Of a DNA stretch of 5,110 nt, positions 1 to 5,110 are shown one piece after another. Source of the stretch: Prosthecobacter sp. (GTDB taxonomy: Bacteria; Verrucomicrobiota; Verrucomicrobiia; Verrucomicrobiales; Verrucomicrobiaceae); the NCBI GenBank assembly GCA_020216965.1, contig JAIWOJ010000211.1, positions 1 to 5,110 of the forward strand. Reading direction: 5' to 3'. Position 1 is the first letter of the stretch; each line of letters begins with the position of its first letter. Below the pieces are notes generated by a model. That model ran no database searches and was not told the DNA's origin. It worked only from the letters and a program-made list of their open reading frames with translations. Position numbers and translations under genes: made by a program.

Positions 1-500
1 GTCATGATGGCGCGTGCGGCATCATCACTGCCATCGGGACTGAGCTTTTCCACCAGGCCACCTACCTGGGGTAGGATGCGCTGGATGGGCATATTCATGC
101 CGATGATGCCTGTGGAGCAGACCAGCACATCACGCATCTTGATGCCCAATGCCTCCGCCGCCGCGCGGCACATGGCCTTGGCGTCTTGGATGCCCTGCGG
201 TCCTGTGCAGGCATTGGCGTTGCCGCTATTGGCGATGATAGCACGGGCTGCACCCGACTTCACATGCTGCTGGGAGACGCGCACACAGGCGGCACGCACT
301 TTGTTGGTGGTGAAAACGGCATCCGTGAGCGCTGCCGTGTCTGAGACGATGAGTGCGAGGTCAAGCCGTGTGGCCTCTGGGTTCTTGATGCCGCAAGAGA
401 CAGCCGCAGCCCGGAAGCCAATGGGTGCGGTGACGCCGCCATCCACAGGCTTGAAAGGCACGCGTTGCTTGCAGGCGTGGTCAGAGGCGTTCGGTTTCAT
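1..500 (-). CDS. argJ: Bifunctional ornithine acetyltransferase / N-acetylglutamate synthase, N-terminal part (cut by window edge)
   Basis: ArgJ moves the acetyl group from N-acetylornithine to glutamate, and in bifunctional forms also makes N-acetylglutamate from acetyl-CoA. It acts in the cytoplasm, in the cyclic arginine pathway. Reading leftwards from the ATG at 500-498 gives 166 codons with no stop before the window ends, about two fifths of the usual ~400 residues. Family motifs seen in order are VTAPIGFRAA (residues 23-32), VFTTNKVRAA (62-71), NSGNANACTG (91-100) and STGIIG (129-134). The Thr-Gly of the last motif corresponds to the oxyanion-hole region in characterised ArgJ proteins. 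The self-cleavage site with its nucleophilic Thr lies beyond the edge, so activity and the mono- versus bifunctional state cannot be judged. The gene starts 17 bases after the argC stop with no Shine-Dalgarno-like sequence in the gap, and it is probably cotranscribed with argC. The start was chosen because it places the first motif at the usual distance from the N-terminus. Confidence 0.95.
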   Translation of the reverse strand, partial: MKPNASDHACKQRVPFKPVDGGVTAPIGFRAAAVSCGIKNPEATRLDLALIVSDTAALTDAVFTTNKVRAACVRVSQQHVKSGAARAIIANSGNANACTGPQGIQDAKAMCRAAAEALGIKMRDVLVCSTGIIGMNMPIQRILPQVGGLVEKLSPDGSDDAARAIM

Positions 501-517
501 CGGGAGAAGATTGGGGG

Positions 518-1567
518 TCAGATGTTCAGCAGGCCAGCAGTAGGCTCAAAGCCATGGATGAGGTTAAAGTTTTGAACGGCCTGACTGGAGGCTCCTTTGC
601 CGATGTTGTCCTCAGCACTCATCAGGATGACTTGGCCTGCACGTTCGTCGTAGGCCCAGCCCACATCGATAAAATTCGTGCCTGTGACGTTTTTTGTGTC
701 TGGACATTGGTTTTGCCCCAGCAGCCGCACAAAAACTTGGTCCTGGTAGGCCGCGCTCAAAGCCTGGCCCACCTGGGCGGGCTGCACGCCAGGCTGCAAT
801 CTGGCAAAGATCGTCGTGCAGATTCCTGAATAGCAGGGCACCAAATGCGGGACAAAGCTAAACGGCACACGCCGACCGGCAGCGATCTCTAGCTCCTGAC
901 CGATCTCGCTCACATGACGGTGCTTCGGCACGCTGTAGCTGCGCAGGCTGTTCTGCACTTCACAGAACAGCAATGGCACGCTTTCCTTGCGCCCAGCTCC
1001 ACTCGCACCGCTCATGCTGGAGATGGCGATCGGGCTTTCACTCAGCAGCCCTGCTTTTAGCAAAGGAATCAGCGGCACGAGGATGCTGGTGGGATAGCAG
1101 CCGGGACAGGCGATCAGGCGCGCGCGGCGGATCTCCTCGGCACGCACTTCAGGCAGCGCATACACAGCCTCTGCCAGGAGATGGGGGGCTGGGTGGGGAT
1201 GATCGTAAAATTCCTGATAAAGCTCCGCACTGCGCAGCCTGAAATCAGCGCTCAGATCAATGACTTTGATGCCTGCCTCCAGCAAGCCCTGGGCATACTC
1301 CACCGATACCCCGTGTGGCAGGGCCAGAAAAGCCACCGTGGCCCCTGTCTCCTTCAGCTTCTGCACATCTGGCGGCATGAAGTGCAGCCTGTCTGCCACT
1401 CCCACACCGCGAAAGCGCGGAAACTCCGCTGATAGCGCCTTCCCAGCCAATGCACGCGATGTCACTGCCACGAGCTCTGCACGCGGATGAAGCAGCAGCA
1501 GGCGAAGAAGCTCAATGCCAGAATAACCACTGGCACCGAGAACGGCGACTTTGACGGACGATGACAT
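518..1567 (-). CDS. argC: N-acetyl-gamma-glutamyl-phosphate reductase
   Basis: ArgC is the cytoplasmic NADPH-dependent enzyme that reduces N-acetyl-gamma-glutamyl phosphate to the semialdehyde, the third step of arginine synthesis. From the ATG at 1567-1565 the protein is 349 residues, normal for the long (type 1) ArgC family. The nucleotide-binding loop is GASGYSG at residues 11-17. The catalytic cysteine is Cys157 in CPGCYPTS, and the conserved histidines are in KHRHVSEI (His216/His218). The C-terminal family signature runs from KNVTGTNF through DNIGKGASSQAVQNFN. An in-frame ATG at 1630 would add 21 residues rich in Arg and Pro before the Rossmann strand; it is rejected because family members begin a few residues before the VAVLGASG strand. 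One oddity is the segment PHLVPCYSGI (residues 240-249), where most ArgC proteins have an Arg before the final Gly-Ile (RGI). No Shine-Dalgarno sequence is visible. argJ follows after 17 bases, suggesting a leftward arginine operon. Confidence 0.96.
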   Translation of the reverse strand: MSSSVKVAVLGASGYSGIELLRLLLLHPRAELVAVTSRALAGKALSAEFPRFRGVGVADRLHFMPPDVQKLKETGATVAFLALPHGVSVEYAQGLLEAGIKVIDLSADFRLRSAELYQEFYDHPHPAPHLLAEAVYALPEVRAEEIRRARLIACPGCYPTSILVPLIPLLKAGLLSESPIAISSMSGASGAGRKESVPLLFCEVQNSLRSYSVPKHRHVSEIGQELEIAAGRRVPFSFVPHLVPCYSGICTTIFARLQPGVQPAQVGQALSAAYQDQVFVRLLGQNQCPDTKNVTGTNFIDVGWAYDERAGQVILMSAEDNIGKGASSQAVQNFNLIHGFEPTAGLLNI

Positions 1568-1712
1568 AGCGAAAAAGGGGCGCGAGCATGGACGGTGCCG
1601 CCCGGTGCGCAACCACGATTTCGTCAGCACTTTTTCAAATGCCTGCGGGGATTCAAACCACTAGAAATTTCGTCCTTTCCCAAGTCTGCCGCTCTTTCAT
1701 ACTCATCCAGCC
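1568..1712. promoter_or_regulatory. Divergent intergenic region between argC and the HerA-like gene; promoters expected but not resolved
   Basis: This 145-base gap separates two genes transcribed away from each other, so both 5' ends and promoters should lie here. It has locally more A and T than the flanking genes, around 1618-1640 and 1651-1680. The octamer atttcgtc occurs twice as a direct repeat (1618-1625 and 1667-1674). No pair of -35 and -10 boxes with good spacing stands out on either strand, and there is no obvious ribosome-binding site before either start. No full ARG box was found. The regulatory role is inferred only from gene orientation. Confidence 0.4.
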
Positions 1713-4160
1713 ATGACCATCACCCCAGACCAATACGAAAAACTCGGTGCCTTTTACCTCGGACGCGGCTACGACCTAGCCGCCAAACAGCTTCAGGAGG
1801 ATCTGGTCATGTATGACTCAAAAGACCTCGTCACCCATGGCGTGGTCTTGGGCATGACCGGCTCAGGCAAGACGGGGCTTTGCCTGGCTCTGCTGGAGGA
1901 GGCCGCCATTGACGGCGTGCCCGTCATTGCCGTCGATCCCAAGGGAGATATCGGCAATGCCCTGCTGACCTTTCCAAATCTCAGCACAGAGGAATTTCAG
2001 CCCTGGGTGAATCCAGACGATGCTAGGCGCAAAGGCATTTCCGTCGATGACTACGCCCAGCAGCAGGCCAGCCTGTGGCAGAAAGGGCTGGCTGATTGGG
2101 GGCAAAGCAGCACCCGCATCCAAAAACTGCGTGAGACGGTGGACATGGCGATCTACACGCCCGGCAGTAACGCGGGGCTGCCCGTCTCCATTCTCAGTTC
2201 ACTCGATTGCCCTTCAGCCGCCGTGATGGACGATGCGGAGACGCTCGCAGATCGCATTGAAAGCACGGTCTCCTCCCTGCTGGGGCTGATGAATGTGGAC
2301 GCCGACCCCGTGCAATCCCCAGAGCACATCTTGCTGAGCAACATCCTGGGCCACTGCTGGAAAAAGGGGCAAAACGTCACCCTGGAGAACCTCGTCCGCC
2401 ACATCCAGCAGCCCCCAATCCGCAAAGTGGGTGTCGTCGATATCGATAGCTTCATGCCGGAGACCAAGCGCACGGCGCTGGCGATGAAGCTGAACAACCT
2501 CATCGCCTCCCCAGGCTTTGCGAGCTGGCTGGAAGGCGAGCCGCTCGACATCCAGCGCATGTACTACACACCTGAGGGAAAGCCGCGCGTCACCATCTTC
2601 AACATCGCCCACCTCAGTGATACGGAGCGCATGTTCTTCGTCTCCCTCTTGCTGAACCAACTGCTCGGCTGGATGCGCCAGCAGCAGGGCACGACTTCCC
2701 TGCGTGCCATCTTCTACATGGACGAGATCTTTGGCTACCTGCCGCCTTCGGCGATGCCACCCTCCAAAAAGCCCATGATGATCCTGCTGAAGCAAGCGCG
2801 CGCTTTTGGCCTGGGCCTTCTGCTCGCCACGCAAAACCCGGTGGACCTCGACTACAAAGCGCTGGCAAATATCGGCACCTGGTGGATCGGCCGCCTCCAG
2901 ACAGAGCGCGACAAAGCGCGGCTGCTCGATGGTCTCGAAGGGGCCGCTAGCACCTCCGGCGGCAAATTTGACCGCAGAGCGATGGAGACCGCCATGTCCG
3001 GCCTCGGCAACCGCGTCTTCCTCATGAACAACGTGCATGAAGACGGCCCCTGCATCTTTCATGTGCGCTGGATCATGAGTTACCTCAGCGGCCCCCTGGC
3101 GCGTGATCAGGTGAAGCGCCTCATGGACCCAGTGCGCCCGGCTAAAAAAGCCGCTGCTGCCAGCGAAGACGATGGCTTCCTGCCTCCCGGTGCCACCGCC
3201 GCACCTGCCGCCGCCCGCAATACCGTCAAACCCAAGCTACCAGAAGGCACGGCCGAATTCTTCATCCCCTGCGACATCTCTCCCGAAAGCCTCTGCTACG
3301 TCCCTGCCATCCTGCGCAGTGCCATCGTGAACTTTGACGATGCCAAGAAGAAAATCAGCGGCATCAGCCGCATCACCCTCGTCAACCCCATCGATACCAA
3401 CGGCCAGCGCGTGCTCTGGGACAAGTTTGTGGACATCCCTCGTGACGTGGACCTAGCCACCTGGAGCACCCAGCCAGAGGAGGGTGCGGAATACGCCGAG
3501 CTACCAGGAGCCGCGCAAAAGTCCACCACCTACGCCAGCATCCGTAAAGATTACACCGACTGGGTCTATGCGAACCACTTCCTAGAGGTCAGCTACAGCC
3601 CCTTGCTTGATGCCTACTCCAATCCCGGCGAAAAAGTGGATGAGTTCAAAGCCCGCATCACCCAGACCGCCCGCGAGCTACGCGACAAAGCCATCGAAGA
3701 ATTGCGCGCGAAAGCGGCGAAAACCATCAAATCCCTCGAAGACAAAGCCGCCAAGGCACAGCTCAAGGTAGATACCCAAAAGCAGCAGGCCACCAGCGCC
3801 AAGCTCTCGGCTGCCGTCAGCATCGGCACCAGCCTCCTCGGTGCCTTTCTGGGGAGAAAAAGCGGCATCTCCAGCCTCGTGAAAAGCAGCCATGTCACCA
3901 GCGCCTCCCGCGTCATGCGCGAGGGCCAGGAAGCCGCTGCCGCTGAGGCTGAGCTAAAAGCCGTCATGGAAGAAATCGCCTCCCTGAACCAGACCCTAGA
4001 GGACGAAACCCAGAAAATTCGCGATCAATACGATCCTGCCAGCCTCACCCTCGAGACCTTCCGTCTCACCCCCGTCAAGACACGCATCCAGCCAGACGCC
4101 ATCGGCATTCTCTGGCTACCCCATGAGCGCGTGGGCGGGGAGCTGCGCCGGGGCTGGTAG
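1713..4160 (+). CDS. HerA/FtsK-superfamily ATPase (DUF87-like) with coiled-coil C-terminal region, function unknown
   Basis: This 815-residue protein has a P-loop motor of the HerA/FtsK type in its first ~470 residues. Walker A is GMTGSGKT at residues 47-54. A DPKGD motif follows at 75-79, like the HerA-type DPKGE/D strand. Walker B is AIFYMDE at 332-338, with Asp337 and the likely catalytic Glu338. LATQNP (371-376) is the usual strand with a sensor Gln. Arg394 and Arg399 in GRLQTERDK are candidates for the trans-acting arginine. The β-barrel that precedes the motor in archaeal HerA is absent: only ~45 residues come before Walker A. An Ala/Pro linker (about 475-508) leads to an unassigned globular region (about 509-635). 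A charged Lys/Glu/Ala helix (about 641-695), a glycine-rich hydrophobic stretch (about 699-714), and a second charged helix (about 735-772) follow. From memory this layout recurs in proteins annotated only as ATP-binding protein or helicase HerA-like. Such motors are usually hexameric and translocate DNA, but the substrate here is unknown. No NurA-like nuclease partner is in the window. Confidence 0.9.
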   Translation: MTITPDQYEKLGAFYLGRGYDLAAKQLQEDLVMYDSKDLVTHGVVLGMTGSGKTGLCLALLEEAAIDGVPVIAVDPKGDIGNALLTFPNLSTEEFQPWVNPDDARRKGISVDDYAQQQASLWQKGLADWGQSSTRIQKLRETVDMAIYTPGSNAGLPVSILSSLDCPSAAVMDDAETLADRIESTVSSLLGLMNVDADPVQSPEHILLSNILGHCWKKGQNVTLENLVRHIQQPPIRKVGVVDIDSFMPETKRTALAMKLNNLIASPGFASWLEGEPLDIQRMYYTPEGKPRVTIFNIAHLSDTERMFFVSLLLNQLLGWMRQQQGTTSLRAIFYMDEIFGYLPPSAMPPSKKPMMILLKQARAFGLGLLLATQNPVDLDYKALANIGTWWIGRLQTERDKARLLDGLEGAASTSGGKFDRRAMETAMSGLGNRVFLMNNVHEDGPCIFHVRWIMSYLSGPLARDQVKRLMDPVRPAKKAAAASEDDGFLPPGATAAPAAARNTVKPKLPEGTAEFFIPCDISPESLCYVPAILRSAIVNFDDAKKKISGISRITLVNPIDTNGQRVLWDKFVDIPRDVDLATWSTQPEEGAEYAELPGAAQKSTTYASIRKDYTDWVYANHFLEVSYSPLLDAYSNPGEKVDEFKARITQTARELRDKAIEELRAKAAKTIKSLEDKAAKAQLKVDTQKQQATSAKLSAAVSIGTSLLGAFLGRKSGISSLVKSSHVTSASRVMREGQEAAAAEAELKAVMEEIASLNQTLEDETQKIRDQYDPASLTLETFRLTPVKTRIQPDAIGILWLPHERVGGELRRGW

Positions 4161-4200
4161 CCTCCCTCCACGACACAGCGCCGCCGTGACCTCCAGCAGC

Positions 4201-4230
4201 CAAGCAGCCGCTGGGAGCTAAGCTGCCTTG
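4201..4230 (+). terminator. Weak hairpin downstream of the HerA-like gene, possible terminator
   Basis: The arms CAAGCAGC (4201-4208) and GCTGCCTTG (4222-4230) pair over 8 base pairs with one bulged C, around a 13-base loop. It begins about 40 bases after the stop codon of the HerA-like gene. No run of T follows (the next bases are actcacccc), so it is not a canonical intrinsic terminator. Confidence 0.2.
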
Positions 4231-4270
4231 ACTCACCCCGCTGCCTTGCTTTGGGTTGATTCAGGATGCC

Positions 4271-4312
4271 GATGTTCCCCGTGATGCACCAGATCATGTC
4301 TGCCGGAACATC
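4271..4312. repeat. Perfect 8-base inverted repeat, spaced by 26 bases
   Basis: gatgttcc (4271-4278) and ggaacatc (4305-4312) are exact reverse complements. The 26-base spacer contains a smaller possible stem, tgat (4282-4285) with atca (4293-4296). A short T run (4327-4331) lies about 14 bases beyond the right arm, too far for a standard intrinsic terminator. It could be a loose RNA hairpin, a protein-binding dyad ahead of scpB, or chance. Confidence 0.35.
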
Positions 4313-4366
4313 AGCTAGCCTGCTTATTTTTCCCAGACCCCATCCTTATTTTCGCCACCCAGCTCC

Positions 4367-5071
4367 ATGGAATTGACCGCCATCGTCGAAGCCCTCCTCT
4401 TTGCCACGCAGGAGCCGCTACCGCTCACCCAGATGGCCACCGCCGTGAAGGACACCGCCAAAGACATCCAAGAAGCTGCCAATGACCCCACCGAGGTGCC
4501 CTCTTGGATTGAGCCCCTGCTCACCGTGGACGAGCTTTCCATCCGCGCTGCCATCGATGACCTCATCGCCCACTATGAGAAAGATGGCCGCGCCTTCACC
4601 ATCGCTGAGCGCCCGCATGGCTGGCGGCTCTGCGCCAGGTCCGAATATGCCGAGTGGTGCCGGGCGCTTTTCCCCGGAAAAAAAGTGCAGCGCCTCAGCC
4701 AACCGGCCCTAGAGACCCTCGCCATCATCGCCTACCGCCAGCCCATCACCAAGGCAGGCATCGAGGCCGTGCGTGGCGTCAGTGTGGATGCGATGGTGCA
4801 GCAGCTCGTGGATAAAGGGCTCATTAAAATCGAAGGCCGCGCCGAGCTCCCTGGCAAGCCACTGCTCTATGGCACCACAGACGCCTTTCTCGAACACTTC
4901 GCCGTCAAGAGCCTGGATGAACTGCCCAATGCCCAAGAGCTGCGCCGCGTGAAACTGCCCTCTGCCCCCGAGGAGCAAACCCCCGCGCCCCCGGATGAAA
5001 AACAGCTCTCCCTAGAGCCCCAGCCGAACGTGTCTGAGGGAGCCCCCGCCGACACCCCGACCGATGCCTGA
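4367..5071 (+). CDS. scpB: Segregation and condensation protein B
   Basis: ScpB dimerises and binds the kleisin ScpA in the SMC-ScpAB condensin that compacts and separates sister chromosomes. The 234-residue protein begins with the typical IVEALLFATQEPL (residues 6-18). The second winged-helix domain carries the family hallmark LSQPALETLAIIAYRQPITK (110-129), then GIEAVRGVSVDAMVQQL (131-147), GLIKIEGRAELPGKPLLYGTT (151-171, read as consecutive motif parts) and FLEHF (174-178). The extended acidic, Pro-rich tail after about residue 195 is common and variable in ScpB. Two unusual points are an insert-like stretch of roughly 25 residues in the first winged helix (about 27-53, including NDPTEVPSWIEPLL), and the absence of scpA directly upstream, where a HerA-like ATPase gene lies instead. 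The ATG at 4367 gives the conserved N-terminus; no Shine-Dalgarno sequence is seen. Confidence 0.95.
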   Translation: MELTAIVEALLFATQEPLPLTQMATAVKDTAKDIQEAANDPTEVPSWIEPLLTVDELSIRAAIDDLIAHYEKDGRAFTIAERPHGWRLCARSEYAEWCRALFPGKKVQRLSQPALETLAIIAYRQPITKAGIEAVRGVSVDAMVQQLVDKGLIKIEGRAELPGKPLLYGTTDAFLEHFAVKSLDELPNAQELRRVKLPSAPEEQTPAPPDEKQLSLEPQPNVSEGAPADTPTDA

Positions 5072-5110
5072 GCTGCCCGATGCCAGAGCCATCCCCATCC
5101 CCTGCCCCCC
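5064..5110 (+). CDS. Possible start of a downstream gene overlapping the scpB stop (cut by window edge)
   Basis: An ATG at 5064-5066 overlaps the end of scpB by 8 bases and stays open for 15 codons to the window edge, beginning MPELPDARA. A second ATG at 5080, in another frame, opens MPEPSPSP and is also unbroken. Either could begin a gene translationally coupled to scpB, but at this length an open frame means little. In many bacteria a pseudouridine synthase gene (rluB) follows scpB; nothing here identifies it. Confidence 0.2.
   Translation, partial: MPELPDARAIPIPCP

Larger units (their letters stand above)
4161..4366. other. Intergenic region between the HerA-like gene and scpB
   Basis: The 206 bases have no convincing reading frame. 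They contain a weak hairpin (4201-4230), a 9-base direct repeat gctgccttg (4222-4230 and 4240-4248), a spaced perfect inverted repeat (4271-4312) and two copies of cttatttt (4323-4330 and 4345-4352) just before scpB. The length allows for both a terminator of the upstream gene and a promoter for scpB, but neither is clear. No Shine-Dalgarno sequence precedes the scpB ATG; the bases before it are cacccagctcc. Confidence 0.6.

Noticed and set aside
4..543. 179-codon open frame on the plus strand
   Set aside because: It is antisense to argJ, whose motifs are unmistakable on the other strand; the Met/Ala/Arg/Thr-rich product resembles no family.
1568..1630. N-terminal extension of argC to the ATG at 1630
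   Set aside because: The 21 extra residues are Arg/Pro-rich and precede the normal ArgC N-terminus; no signal peptide or conserved motif is present.
1645..1672. Possible ARG box for ArgR in the argC upstream region
   Set aside because: Only a single ATTCA half-site (1651-1655) is visible with no matching TGAAT partner at the right spacing.
1676..1704. Sigma-70 promoter (tttccc / catact, 17-base spacer) for the HerA-like gene
   Set aside because: Only 3 of 6 and 4 of 6 matches to consensus; similar quality is expected by chance.
2214..3062. 282-codon open frame on the minus strand
   Set aside because: It lies wholly inside the HerA-like gene, antisense to its Walker B and ATQNP motifs. Its composition (rich in His, Val, Gln, Asp) looks like the complement of coding sequence, and no family motif is seen.
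3614..3967. 117-codon minus-strand frame, and neighbouring ones, under the ATPase C-terminal region
   Set aside because: The Ala/Ser/Leu-rich product is what the complement of the Lys/Glu/Ala-rich helical sequence gives; no independent support.
1713..4160. HerA part of a defence system such as a HerA-SIR2 or HerA-DUF4297 type
   Set aside because: No SIR2, DUF4297, nuclease or other effector gene is adjacent; the neighbours are housekeeping arg genes and scpB, with no signs of a genomic island.

Overview
The window is a GC-rich, tightly coding stretch of bacterial chromosome. It holds four supported genes plus the possible first codons of a fifth. No RNA genes, insertion sequences, CRISPR arrays or phage genes were seen. 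The best guess for the source is a member of the Verrucomicrobiota, such as a Prosthecobacter/Verrucomicrobium-like organism. This rests on general protein flavour, the argC-argJ pairing and the absence of clear Shine-Dalgarno sequences before any start. It is an inference, not a demonstrated assignment.

Left part, minus strand (1-1567): two consecutive arginine-biosynthesis genes, transcribed leftwards. argC (N-acetyl-gamma-glutamyl-phosphate reductase, complete) is followed after 17 bases by argJ (ornithine acetyltransferase / N-acetylglutamate synthase). argJ is cut by the left edge of the window, so only its first 166 codons are present. Together they supply two steps of the acetyl-recycling arginine pathway.

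Middle, plus strand (1713-4160): a divergently oriented gene for an 815-residue HerA/FtsK-superfamily ATPase (DUF87-like). It has an N-terminal motor domain with clear Walker A and Walker B motifs. A low-complexity linker leads to a conserved-looking but uncharacterised C-terminal region, in which two charged helical stretches flank a short glycine-rich hydrophobic segment. The 145-base gap between argC and this gene should hold both promoters, but no convincing promoter was found.

Right part, plus strand (4161-5110): a 206-base intergenic region with a perfect 8-base spaced inverted repeat and some short repeats, then scpB, a subunit of the SMC-ScpAB condensin. A possible next reading frame overlaps the scpB stop. 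The usual partner scpA is not immediately upstream of scpB; the HerA-like ATPase occupies that place.

The most interesting point is the uncharacterised HerA-like ATPase with its coiled-coil/glycine-rich C-terminal region, lying codirectionally before a chromosome-segregation gene. Nothing in the window proves a functional link between them. The remaining content is ordinary housekeeping.
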